Shown: in pieces, positions 21,809-36,400 of the stretch
How positions within the stretch are numbered: the stretch's first letter is position 1
Layout of the letters: every line of letters starts with the position of its first letter
NCBI GenBank assembly: GCA_905160935.1
Contig: CAJHZI010000263.1
Span: forward strand, 717,501-781,500
From: Enchytraeus crypticus
Lineage: Eukaryota; Annelida; Clitellata; Enchytraeida; Enchytraeidae
Direction of reading: 5' to 3'
Length of the DNA stretch: 64,000 nucleotides
The notes under the pieces: model-generated
The model's input: only the letters and a program-made list of their open reading frames with translations
Database searches by the model: none
Told to the model about the DNA's origin: nothing
Made by a program: the position numbers and the translations under genes

Positions 21809-24800
21809 CTACACAGTAAAGAAAGGATACGGTAGGCGGAGCACCCAAACACCTGAGCTGTCAATCAATAGGCCATCATCACACTCGGGCCTAAAGAGTG
21901 GGCAGGGAGACGGGGCAGGCTGCACCCGAGGCCTAAGCTGCACTCTGATTGGTCCATTGGGCACAACAACATACAGCCTCATTAGTTGTGCTATAACCGG
22001 ATTGGTTGTTCTACAGAAATAAAATATAAACCGTTATTGGTCAGTTAATAACGTGCTTCTGTTACAAATTTGCTAAATGTGTAATTTACAAAATTTAAAT
22101 GTTTGAAATAAATAAAGAGATGCAGATTTCTACGTGTTGCATGAAAGTTTCAGAGACTTAGTTCTACTAAAATACTCTAAGAAGTGACCAGTGACCTCTA
22201 GAACTAGTGACCTCTAGAACCATTGACCTCTAGAACCAATGATCTCTAGAACCAGTGACCTCTAGAACCAGTGACCTCTAGAACCAGTGACCTCTAGAAC
22301 CATTGACCTCTAGAACCAATGATCTCTAGAACCAGTGATCTCTAGAACCAGTGACCTCTAGAACCTGTGACCTCTAGAACCTGTGACCTCTAGAACCAGT
22401 GACCTCTAGAACCAATGACCCCTAGAACCAATGGCCTCTAGAACCTGTGACCTCTAGAACCAGTGACCTCTAGATTGTTAGCTACGTATCTATCACCTCG
22501 GGTAGAGAGTAGACTCAAGACGTCACAGGTTCGTCGCCTCATCGAGCCGTCTCTGACGATAGGGATATGGAATTAGCTAATATTTGCATTCTGTGCCTGA
22601 AGACACCATCAGCAAGAGCTCAACTCTACATAAGAGAACCCTTAGAGTGGAATATAAATGTATCCCACTCACAAAAATAAAAATTAAAACAATACAAGTA
22701 GGTTTTACTTGACAAATTCACTAACCCACAGGGACAGGTGCAATAGAGGGGTATGTCTTGTGAGAGCAATCCATAGGCATTTTCTGATGAACTTTGATCC
22801 TGTATACAACAACAACATCATCAACAACAAAAACAACAACAACAACAAAAACAACAACAATATCAACAGCAGCAACAACAACAACAGCAATACCAATGAC
22901 TAGATTAGAGCGCTACTATTGTCAAAGACAACTCCCACTCACTCTCCTCTCTCTCTCTCTTTCTATCTCAGTGCACTTCCTACTGGCACAGCCGTTGTGT
23001 GTAACGCCTCCACTCTTCTCTGTCTTTCGTTTTTCTAGTAAACTAATAAAGTCGGAAAGATACTCGACCGCGGATCAGTATGTGCGGGTTTCAAATCCTG
23101 GGCTCGCCCATCACTGACAACGCTTTCGAGTGAGGAAACTGACGTTAACATTAGCTTTACCAGCTTTAACTCTAACCGGTATAACGGTCACAGTGGTTCC
23201 ACCGCTGATGGATCCCACGCAGCTCTGGGGCAGTGACTCGTACTCACTCCGCTCATCTGCTGCACTGCCCCACTGTCTGTGACCTTTGGGACACTCGTAA
23301 TCCAGGCCAAGGTACAGTCGTGCCATTGTGACCTTCACCTCTGCAGTAAACAAACAGTGCAATAAAACTAAACCCTTGTTGTTCTTGTTACATGAAAATA
23401 AAAGCAAAATATAGACAGTATAAATTACTATTACAAAAGAATTATACAATTTTTATTATAAATAAAAATAAAAGAAACTAAAACCATTTAAATTAAATAC
23501 AATAACTCAAGTTAAAACAGTTAAAATTAAATGGTATTCCTGAGGGGATGTCTTTGCCACAAAAATTCATTACAGCACAATTTGGATTTTATCTGTGCGC
23601 AATTTGGATTTCCTTTCGACCAATCAATAAACTCATCATTAGGTCATCATTTATTAAGTTTTTCCGGCTATATTTTAGCTGAAGATTTTAACTTTATTTT
23701 TGCACAAATTTCTACTTTCTTTGATATACCAGTAAATTATTAATAGCCATGATTTATTAAGTTATTACTTCTAAAATTATTGTTAGTCCTCTAACTAAGA
23801 ATAACAAAATGAACTTTAAGAGTAACTTAATTTAAAGCAATATACTTCAATACACTCTACTAATATACTATGATATAATACATATAGCCAATTATACTTG
23901 AGACAACTGTTAAAATGGGCAGATATTTTCATTCTGCTGCTAAGAATATAACAATAACGAATAGAACACGGTAGAAAGAGTTCTTAGTTAACTTTACTTC
24001 CCATTAAATTAAATACAAATATAGATAGAATCAAATAAAATTTATTCACTAAATAAAATTAAAACCAAGAGGTGACACCTGGCGAGTGACATTCTATTGA
24101 TAAATCGAGAGGCAGGAGATGTGGATCAGTGAAGTCAAACCCGGGCAGGTCCAGTCCTATAACACAACAGCAGAGATTGTGATCAATCAATCAATCAATC
24201 AGTCAATCGATTAATTAATTAATCCATCAATCAGTTAATCAATCAATCAATCAATCAATCAATCAGTCAATCAATCGAACAATCGATCGATCAATTTATC
24301 AATCAATCAACCAATAAATCAATCAATCGATGAATCAGTCATCAATCAATCAATCAATTAGTCAATGAATTAATCAATCAATCAATGGATGAATGAATGA
24401 ATCAGTCAATCAATCAATCAATCAGAAGATATACATACCGACACTGGGATCATAATCATTAGGATCGTCCAGTAGTCTAACGAGTGACCAGGAAGAGAAC
24501 TTAGGAAGACATCCAGGCCCTGAGTCACTGTGCAGCATACCAGGCAGGTAGCTCATTGTGGACTGCTGCTGTCTCAACACTGCACTAAAAGATGTAGCAG
24601 CTGTTCTTTCAGTTATTGTAGCAGCTGTTGTATCAGCTAGTGTATCAGCTGTTGTAGCAGCTGATGTAGCAGCTGACGTAGCAGCCGATGTAGCAACAGT
24701 TTTAGCAGCTGATGTAGCAGCAGTTGTAGCAGCCGATGTAGCGGCTGATGTAGCAGCTGTTGTAGCAGCTGATGTAGCAGCAGTTGTAGCAGCTGTTGTA

Positions 24801-27800
24801 GCAGCTGATGTAGCAGCTGATGTAGCAGCTGATATAGCAGCTGTTGTAGCCACTGCTAAAGAAAATGTTGAAGCAGCTAAAGTAAAAGATGTTGCAGCAG
24901 TTGTTGTAGCAGCAGCTGCTGCCATAGCTATGCTCGTGACATTAGCAAAAGGTTGATTAATGCTAAATGAATCATTTACAGAAACTACTACGTCGTTGTT
25001 AGCAAGAAGACTAGAGATAGCTGCATCAGTGCCAGCTGAATCAGAGATAGTATGAGCGGCGTTAGAAGACTCTTCAGTAACACATGAGATTGCTGCAGCA
25101 GCATTAGATACATTTTCAGAAGTATTAAAGATACTTTCAGTTGTATTTAAGATACTTTCAGTTGTATTAGTGATATATTCAGCAGCATTAGAGACATATT
25201 CAGCTGTATTAGAAATACCATCAGATGTATTAGAGTTATCTTCAACAGTGTTACCAATGCTCTCACTTGTAGCGCCAGGTGCAGACATGACAGTTAGCAA
25301 GGTATTTTCAGTAGCCGTGTCTTTAGGTTTGAATATGGCAGCAGTGATAGCTGTGAAAGCATTCGTGGTAACATTGGCAGCAGGGAAAGCATTCGTGGTA
25401 ACACTGGCAGCAGGGAAAACATTCGTGGTAACACTGTCAGGAGTGAAAACATTCGTGGTAACACTGTCAGGAGTGAAAGCACTCGTGGTAACACTGTCAG
25501 GAGTGGAAACATTCGTGGTAGCACTGGCAGGAGTGAAAACATTCGTGGTAGCACTAGCAGGACTGAAAACATTCGTGGTAACACTGTCAGGAGGAGGAAC
25601 AGAGTAGCCAAGCGAAGCCACGGTGCCCGATGTTGTGACGGACGAAGAAGTTTTGTCAGAAGCAGGGACTTGTCTAAACAACGCCTCGCACTCTTTCCCC
25701 TCCAAATCCTCCCTATCCACCCCCGAGTCCCCCTGGGCCATCAGGTAACCTGGACCCCCCACTCTAATGTCCCCCCTCTCTCTCTCAGTCTCTCTTTCGC
25801 TCTCAGTCACTCTCTCAGTCTCTCTACCCGCCATTTTAATGTTCTCTCTCTCTCTATCAGTCTCTCTATCTCCCTCACTGCTCGATCCTGAGATGTTCCT
25901 CTCAATTCTTCCCAAGGTCCGAGACATAAAACTAGGAGCGAGAACATCGTGGTCAGGAAACAAATCACTGCAATCCTCGCCCACTGAATGACCTGTGTAA
26001 ATAAACACAATCTATCTACAGTGGTCCATAGGATAGCAGACCCAAGGCACAAATTTTTAATTAATTTCTAGCTGTATAGTTAAACATTCATTAAATCATT
26101 GGAAGTCTCTGACATCATCCTTGGATGAGGAAACGGACGTTAAACCTTTATTATTATTTATTAATATTATTATTACTATTATTACTATTTTTACCTCGGG
26201 TGTACAGAACCCGAGGTTTGATAAAAACGCGTCGAGCAATACGTGTTGAATCACCGCCCGGCTACTCGAGATCATCTAGCCGAAGCAGACTGCAATGAAT
26301 CTTTGCAGAGTCATAGAAAGTCTTTGCCAAAGAAAAAATGTCTCTCATTATTATTATTATTACAGTAGTAGATATCCAGTGTATGAATGAGCTCACTTCT
26401 GCTTTTTATTAATTACTATTATTGTTTATTATTATTATTATTAGTATTGTTAGAAAAGCTAATGTCAGTGATGAGCGAATCCAGGATTTGAACCCCGCAC
26501 AAACTGATCCGCGGTCGAATATCTTACCGATATCACCACTGGCTCCAGCCACTACTATTATTAGTAGCAGTTAAATACTTCTACTAGAAAACAAACGACA
26601 ACTGTTTCAACAGCAGTACCAACAACAATACGATTAGAGCTCTACTGTTGTCCATGGCAACATCGAGCACTGCTTACCCTTGTTGAACTGATCGAGACTG
26701 AGCACTAGGCTTAGACTCGCCATCGCCCCTGTGAAGTCGTACTTGGACGAGTCTTTACGCGTTAGATGAGCCCGGGGGCTAGCCTCTCCACCCTGCCCCT
26801 CCTGGGTCGTCTGACTCAGCCTCTCGTACCCCCCCAGATAATCACTCGACTCCTGCCCCACCCCCGTCTCACCCCCACTGCCTGTCCTTATTCTATAGCA
26901 AATTATCATCATCATCATCATCGTCGTCGTCGTATCATCATCATCATCATCGTCGTCGTCGTATCATCATCATCATCATCGTCGTCGTCATCATCGTCAT
27001 CATCATCATCGTCATCATCATCATCATCTTCACCATCCTCCCTTGATTCCCGAATGCCCTTTCTGAGGTTGGTATGGATCTCAGTGCTTTAGTCGCCTTC
27101 TATGACACGCGCAGTCACCGGTTGGTCAATTCTTCAAACAACCTGGACAGAACACGAGGAATATGGACAAATAAAAAAAATAAAAAATAAAATACCTGAT
27201 AGACTAATAAATTAGTTCAAAATTAATAAATCACATAACTGAGAGACTTAAATATTAGCATCACAGAAGCTAATTTATAAACAAATTTATTTAAAGCTTA
27301 TTTATGAAGAAATAAATAAATAAATAACATAAAATACCTGATAGACTTATAAATAAGTTTAAAATTATTCAATCACATAACTGATAGACTTATAAATTAT
27401 CCTCACAGACCTCCCACTACACCCAACAATCTCTGCATCCCCCTCTGTCTCTCTCCCGCCAAACTTTCTCCCCACACCCATGAACGTAACCCCCGGCGAG
27501 TAATTCATCCCCGGGGGGTGCTGCAAAGCTCCGAGCAAGAACCGCCCCTCGCCCTTCCAATCAGGGGCCAGGACTGAGGGGGTTGAGCCACCCTGGGAGG
27601 TTTGGAGCATCAGGGGGGTGCCCGGGAGATCAGGTCCCCCTAAAATGTTTGACTGAGAGTCAGGGGAGGAAAGTGTTAGTATTTTGTAGTGATACAGAGA
27701 TTCACAGCATTGGGGCTCTAACTGAGTGTAGAAATCAAAGTTAGCTGCCTGAAAGCAATAATAAAATCAATCAATCAGTTAAATAAATCAAAAATAAATC

Positions 27801-29456
27801 AGTCAATTTAATTAATTAATCAATAAATCAAGCAATCAATTCATAAGTGAAATAGATTAGGCAGCACATTTATCAACATCATCACTCTTCTAAGATGAAT
27901 TGAATTCTACTTCATCTACGTGTAATAATATATAATATAATACGGATTAAATAATAGTATTAATATGTATTTCAGACTGTTACGACCATTGCAGAGAAAC
28001 AATAACACATTATTATACGCAGGACAGGTAAAGTAAGAGTTCTACAGACAATTATATTTAACAGTTTAGATAATAATACTAATAGTAAAATAATAATAGT
28101 AAGATAACGTCCGTAAATTAAAAAAAATATAAAATAAATAATAATATAATAAAAAATGCCCGTTTCCTCATCCAAGGATGATGTCAGGGACGTCAATGAT
28201 TAAATAATAACGATTATTAAATAATAATGATTATTAAATAATAATGATTATTAAATAATAATGATTATTAAATAATAATGATTATTAAATAATAATGATT
28301 ATTAAATAATAATGATTATTAAATAATAATGATTATTAAATAAAAATGATTATTAAATAATAATGATTATTAAATAATAATGATTATTAAATAATAATGA
28401 TTATTAAATAATAATGATTATTAAATAATAATGATTATTAAATAATAATGATTATTAAATAATAATGATTATTAAATAATAATGATTATTAAATAATAAT
28501 GATTATTAAATAATAATGATTATTAAATAATAATGATTATTAAATAATAATGATTATTAAATAATAATGATTATTAAATAATAATGATTATTAAATAATA
28601 ATGATTATTAAATAATAATGATTATTAAATAATAATGATTATTAAATAATAATGATTATTAAATAATAATGATTATTAAATAATAATGATTATTAAATAA
28701 TAATGATTATTAAATAATAATGATTATTAAATAATAATGATTATTAAATAATAATGATTATTAAATAATAATGATTATTAAATAATAATCATTATTAAAT
28801 AATAATGATTATTAAATAATAATGATTATTAAATAATAATGATTATTAAATAATAATGATTATTAAATAATAATGATTATTAAATAATAATGATTATTAA
28901 ATAATAATGATTATTAAATAATAATGATTATTAAATAATAATGATTATTAAATAATAATGATTATTAAATAATAATCATTATTAAATAATAATCATTATT
29001 AAATAATAATCATTATTAAATAATAATCATTATTAAATAATAATCATTATTAAATAATAATCATTATTAAATAATAATCATTATTAAATAATGATTATTA
29101 TTTAATAATAATCATTATTAAATAATAATCATTATTTAATAATAATCATTATTAAATAATAATCATTATTAAATAATAATCATTATTAAATAATAATCAT
29201 TATAGTTACATCTTCATCATCATCATCGTAAAGTGACTCATTTAAAAATCCAATGTAAATTCAAACGACATGAACCGAAACAAAAAGTCGACTGCGATAT
29301 CTAAGAATAAATACTAACAAGACTGTGCATCATCGTACATCTATACAAATAAATAGATAAAATCTTCAGGTCTGGGCTACTTAAGAACAGTTAAGAATAG
29401 AGCAACCATAAATTGTATGGGTTGAAGGAGGAGACTGAACATGAATTGAGAAATAC

Positions 29457-29530
<74 letters not shown>

Positions 29531-30055
29531 AGGCAATGATACTACTATAAAACAACTCTCTCTCAGTGCATTGCCATGGCAGGTCCATGGTAGAATATGC
29601 CTCCACTCGACTCTGTCTTCTATTTTCCTCTTCATTTCTACATACGAGTGGTTCCCTAACTCATCAAACATTCCTTTTAATACACCATTACTCTTTGGGG
29701 ATTCTGCTTATGACGAGGTGGCCCCCTATGCCTTCCTCAGCTTGGACTAACATTTACTGGGCAGGGGCGTCACACACAAGTAAAACACGTAACGAATAAT
29801 AAAGTGGTATATCAAATAGCAGATTTACCAAAACAAGAAATTAGACCCCTACCCTATGACTGAAAGGATCCTGACGGTCAGCTGCAGTTCTGCCACAGTT
29901 ACAGTATGACTTAGTGACCACGTCACTGTTGTGGTCTAACACAGGCAAGTGTGCAGTGCCCTCTAGCACAGGCATATCTGCCAGTCTATGTAGCTATGAG
30001 TACACACACACACACATACACATAGGCATATCTGTCAGTCTACACTGCTGTGAAT

Positions 30056-30086
<31 letters not shown>

Positions 30087-30400
30087 CACACAAACACACA
30101 AGCATATCTGTCAGTCTATGTAGCTATGAGTACACACACACACATATACACACACACAAACATACACACAGGCATATCTGGCAGTCTACGTAGCTGTGAA
30201 CACACACACACATACACACACACATACACAAATATATATGTACATATTTATACACACATATACTCACACATATACAAAGAGAGAGCGAGATCGTGTGTGA
30301 GAAGGAGAGAATGAGAGTGAGTGGATGAGAGGGAGGGAGAGATAGAGAGTGAGAGAGATGTAGAGAGAGAAAGACAGAGATAGAGAGAGAGAAAGAGAGG

Positions 30401-30440
<40 letters not shown>

Positions 30441-33400
30441 ACCTGATTTACACAATGACGGCCAGTGAGGCTAATCTCTTCACACATTTGACGACCGTTG
30501 AGCCAGTAAGCCTGGCAGTCTGCCTGAAGTCTCTCTAGATATGTGTCAACAACACATCCTCTAGCGTGCTGCATGAACAACACCTCAGCCTGCTCCATCT
30601 GTCCATCAATCAATCAATCAGTCAATCAATCAATCAATCACTCAATCAATCACACAGCCTCTAGCGTGCTGCATGAACAAAACCTCAGCCTGCTCCATCT
30701 GTCCATCAATCAATCAATCAGTCAATCAATCAATCAATCACTCAATCAATCACACAGCCTCTAGCGTGCTGCATGAACAAAACCTCAGCCTGCTCCATCT
30801 GTCCATCAATCAATCAATCAGTCAATCAATCAATCAATCACTCAATCAATCACACAGCCTCTAGCGTGCTGCATGAACAAAACCTCAGCCTGCTCCAACT
30901 GTCCATCAGTCAATCAATAAATCAATCAATCAGTCAATCCATCTTTCAATCAATTAATCGATCCATCAGTCAATCATTTAATCAATAAATTCATCAGTCA
31001 ATCAATCAATCAATCAATCATTGATTCACTCAATTAATCAATCAATCAATCAATCAACTAAACATGAGCCAATGCGTGTAATCAATTTTATTAGTTTGTT
31101 CCAGTAATTTAATTAACCAATGATTTACTCAATCAGGATTACCACTAAAACGTCAGATGGATTGCGAACACTCACAGGAAGAGATCACTTAAAGAGATCA
31201 CTTAAAGAGATCACTTAAAGAGGTCACTTAAAGAGATCACTTAAAGAGATCACTTAAAGAGATCACTTAAAAGAGATCACTTAAAGAGATCACTTAAAGA
31301 GATCACTTAAAGAGATCACTTAAAGAGATCACTTAAAGAGATCACTTAAAGAGATCACTTAAAGCTTTTCAAGAGAAATAAAAGCAACAATAAACACTTC
31401 TACGTTGTTTCAGTACAATTTCCTGCTGCATCTCCAGCAATGTCAACAATCTGACTTCTATTCACTTGGCGCCGTCAGACGCGATACCTGGCGAACAAAG
31501 AGATAAACCAAACCTTAGAGATGTGGTAGGAGAGTGTGTAGTGCTCGGGTAGCAATGAGATAAACCAAACCTTAGAGATGTGGTAGGAGAGTGTGTATTG
31601 CTCGGGTAGCAATGAGATAAACCAAACCTTAGAGATGTGGTAGGAGAGAGTGTAGTGCTGAGGCAGACCCTCCTGGTACGTCGCCTGGGCCAGTGGAAGC
31701 AGCTTAGCGCAGCGGCTGTAACAACAACAACAACAGTCATTTTCAGTATGTGCTGGTACAGTAACCGGAGAAGAAACAAAATTTGACTCATAGAAATCTA
31801 CTTTAAAAAAATTACCTCATAATGAAATATGCCTCATAACTTCTGCCTCATTTACATGTTGATATGCTTACCTACTCCTCTATTTGCGTAATTAACTAAT
31901 TTTATTTCATAAAGTTTTATTCATTTATTTACAAGCCTTTGTAACAGAATTGATTGATCAACGGAGCGCACATTAGAGGCTGCAGAACAGAGACTTAGCA
32001 TCCGGTTCATCTTCAGATGATGATGTTAGGGACGTCTCAGGCACTAATCTCTACAACCAGTCCATATTTTGATAAACACGCTTTAAACAGCATAACATTA
32101 TGTCGAGTCACACAGCCATTAGATAATAGCTCTAGGTTCTTTAAAAAATATTATTACAATTAAGAAATTAAGAAAGACGACTGGAGAAAGTCTATTTGCA
32201 TCCCGACCCTGATTAAACTGGGATTTAAGGGAAGATGATGATGATGATGATAATTAAGAAGTTATTAATTAATTAATTCTATACAAATTAAGAAACGGGT
32301 ATAAAGTTATTAAATCCCGAAGATGATGATTATAATTAAGAAGCTATTAAATAATTAATTCTACACAAATTAAGAAATGGTAGAAAGTAAACCTCTCAGA
32401 GAATCTGATGTCTAGGTCGTGTAGATTAGAGAGTATGGCTGAGATCTTTGGCTCCCATGTGTCTACCAGCATCAGCCCACGCAGTCTATGTACCGTCTCA
32501 AACCAGGCAGTGAACGAGCACACCTGCACACACACACACAGCTGCAGTTGTCATCAACGTGTGAGGAAACTGATATTAGATTAATTAAATTAATGAAATT
32601 AATGGGCTAAATTATAGATTTATCGAAAATAATAATTATCAAGAACGGTAATAATAAATAAATAATAATAATAAATAATTATCAAGAACGGTAGTTCTAC
32701 TTCTTGTAAGCTAACAGCGACACTCAGTAATAAGCAAATATTGATTCTTCTAACAAGTGGTGATGTCAGTAAAATATTTGAACACAGAACAGTATGTGCA
32801 GGGTTCAAATCCTGGGCCCAGCCGTCACTGGCATCGCTTTCGAGTGAGGAAACTGACATTAACTTTTTAAATAAATATTTAATTAATTAATAGGTTCTAT
32901 AGAATTCTATGATCTTACAAAACAATTTCCTACTAACCTCAAAGACCGCTGCCACATTATTTCTGCCGACATTATCATCGAAGCCCCGCCCTAGCGCCAG
33001 CTCTACATGTGGGCGGAGAAACTCTGCAAAACCTCGTCGATGACTCCGCCCTGATTTAACCTCAATTGAACTTGGTCGATCCCTACTCCCTTCTGATTGG
33101 TTGTTTTTTAGGTCAGCAGTTGAGGAATCATCCAATCGTGTATCAGGTAAGCTTTTGGTAGAACGAGCTCTTCTATTGGCTTGATAGCTGTAGCCTGAGA
33201 ACAACAACAACAACATGACTAATTTTTTATCCAAGAAAACATTGGGCACTAAGAAATAGTCAAAATGGGAAGGCCAAAAAATTATAATAGTTACGTTAAA
33301 TAAGTACTTGTATAAATGATCAAAAAAGTAATATTACAAATAAGTGTAATTTATATTATTACATTAATGGCTGGAGCCAGTGGCGAAGTCGGTAAGATAC

Positions 33401-36400
33401 TCGACCGCGGATCAGATGGCGCGGGGTTCAAATCCTGGGCTCGCCCGTCACTGACATCGCTTCGAGGGAGGAAACTGACGTTAACCTTAGCTTTAGCTTT
33501 TAATTTATTCTATTTCTTAAATATTTATATAATTTGCAGATATCGATTGGATGTAAGAATGGATATCTTGCTCGCTTGATAACTATGGGACTATTGAATT
33601 GAATCCCAGCTCTGGCAGAACTTCTTGACACCCAGAAACAAACGTTAAACTTATCTACATGTACGCAGATCATAGAGACTTAAAATCTTAAATTAGACTA
33701 GACTATATAATTCCCAGTGTTGTGTCCAGGTTCCCCATGTTGTGTCCAGGTTGTTTGAAGAATTGACTAACCGGTGACTGCACGTGCGGTAGACGGCGAC
33801 TAAAGCACTAAGATAGATGCCAGTGTCAGAAAGGGCATTCGGTTGGTGAGCGCCTAGGCTCCAGAAATTGCTAAAAAAATGTAAACGAATGGAAAAGTCT
33901 CAAATAGGGGAATGACTGATGGATGATATGATGTAGGACGGACAGGATTTGAAACAGTCGATTCGTATCCCGACCCTAGTTAAACTGGGACTCAAGGGAA
34001 GAAGATGATGATGAAGATGATGAGACTAGACTATATAAAGTTACACTTTGTTGAATAGTAATGATAGCAGAAGCAGAAGAGAACCAGGTTTATGTTGACT
34101 GCAGTCGCTCGTGAGATGAGAGAGGAAGAAGGAATCTCTGTCCCACACCAATCCCTCGTCAGCCGTAGACCCCACAAACACGAAGTCCTCACTAGAGGGC
34201 ACCGCAAATAACGAGTTGTTGCTGCATCAATCAATCAATCAAAAAATCAATCAATCATTCAGTCATTCAATCAGTCAATCAATCAAGCAATCAATCCATC
34301 AATCAATCAATTAGTCAATCAACCACACAATCAAAGCAATCAATAAATAAATCAATCAATCACACAATCAATCAAATCAATAAATCAAATCAATCAATCA
34401 AATCAATCAATCACACAATCAACCAAATCAATCAATAAATCAAATCAATCAATAAATCAAATCAATCAATCAATCAGCTAGTCACAGTTCTGGTAAGAAA
34501 TGTCTTCCTCGGTGATAGAAATATGATTATGAGATATGATGAGGAATATGATTATGAGATATGATGAGGAATATGATTATGAGATATGATGAGGAATATG
34601 ATTATGAGATATGATGAGGAATATGATTATGAGATATGATGAGGAATATGATTATGAGATATGATGAGGAAAATGATTGAGATTATCTGACATCTTCCAC
34701 ACTCATCTTCCACATTCATCTTACACAGTCATCTTCCACACTCATCTTCCACTGCACTGCTACGACGTTCAATAAACTACAATAATACATTGTGTTGAGC
34801 ATGTTTGTATCTTTAACATATTAATTTAATTCACAGGCTGGAGCCAGCAGTGATGTTGGCAAGTTATTCGACCTCGGATCAGTATGAGCGGGGTTCAAAT
34901 CTTGGTCTCGCCAATCACTGACATCGCTTTCGAGCGAGGAAACTGAGGTTAACATTAGCTTTTTACCCGCTTTTTTAATGAATTAGATTAACTAGGAGAG
35001 ACTCTGGTAGACCTGATGTTGGTGATGACCCTATCTTTACGTAGCAGCCTATATATGAGATCCTCCAGCGAGCGCTGCTGAGCTCTCTGTCTCTACAATC
35101 ACATAGACGAGCAACAAAAACAATCATCTCTAATTACATAGACGAGCAACAACAACAACAATCAATTAAATCAATCAATCAATTTAATTACCGTTTAAAT
35201 TCAATATATTCAGAGACGTCGTAAACATCACAGTGCTAAACCGATATATTTCAACCTACACACCTCTTCAATGAACGTCACAAATCTCTGACATTAACGT
35301 TTCGTGTGCCACAGTTAACCCAGAAACACTCGCAAGACAGTAAGATATTCGACTGTGGATCAGTATGTGTGGGGTTCAAATCCTGGGCTGCCCGTCACTG
35401 ACATAGCTTTCAAGTGAGGAAACTGGCGTTAACCTTAGCTATACCAGCTATAAGCTATATACTTAAACAGATTTTCCTGTCAGTGACAGAGAGAGCACTG
35501 GATTTGAACCGTGCACTTACTGATCCGCCGTCGGTCAATATGCCAACAAGTCACCGTCTCATCCCACTTAAAACCAGTAAACTGACTGAACGATAGATTA
35601 AATTAAAAATAAGTAATAATAAATGCACAAATATACATAAAATTAAAAATAATAATATAATTTAGCAAATAATAAAATAAAATAATAATGATAATAAAAT
35701 ATAAAATAATAGATAATAAATTAAATTTTAAATGGTAAAATGACTAAATTTCAAACCTTAGCAGTGCCAGACTGGTCTTCAGATCGGGAACTTGAGGGAG
35801 CGTCAAAGACAAAGAGCACCCGTGGAGAACAAGGCCTGCCGGTCTCAGCCCAGGCTCTTGGTACATTACAGTCCTTCAGTACATCAGTGATGTAGGGCTG
35901 CAGCTTTAGTCTACAACAGTAAATCAAACAATCAGTCCATCAATATATCAAACAAACAACAAACAATCAGTCAATAAAACAGTCTACAATTGACGATTAC
36001 GATTTACAATCTATGATTAATTACTCTGTGATTGACAGACTGACTGGCAGATTACTATAGTAAATCTGCCAGTCAGTCCGTCAATCCATCAAACAAACAG
36101 TCAATTAATAAAACAATGAATAAATCAATAAATTAATCAGTTAATTAATAAAACAATGAATAAATCAATAAATTTATCAGTTAATTAATAAAACAATGAA
36201 TAAATCAATAAATTAATCAGTTAATTAATAAAACAATGAATAAATCAATAATTTAATCAGTTAATTAATCGCTCTAACTGAAAGTTCAAACTGAAGGAGT
36301 TTACAAAGGCTTCTCAACTTCTCACCATAGAAATGAAATATTAAAAAGTTCACACCTTTATTTACATTTATCTGATCACTCAAATTAATGCTGCCGTCTC

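Noticed and set aside
22794-23117. 107-codon plus ORF
   Set aside because: It is an AAC repeat joined to repeat sequence and a SINE-A head; low complexity.
24558-25607. Plus-strand ORFs of 132 and 145 codons
   Set aside because: They are antisense shadows of the repeat-rich SMG8 exon.
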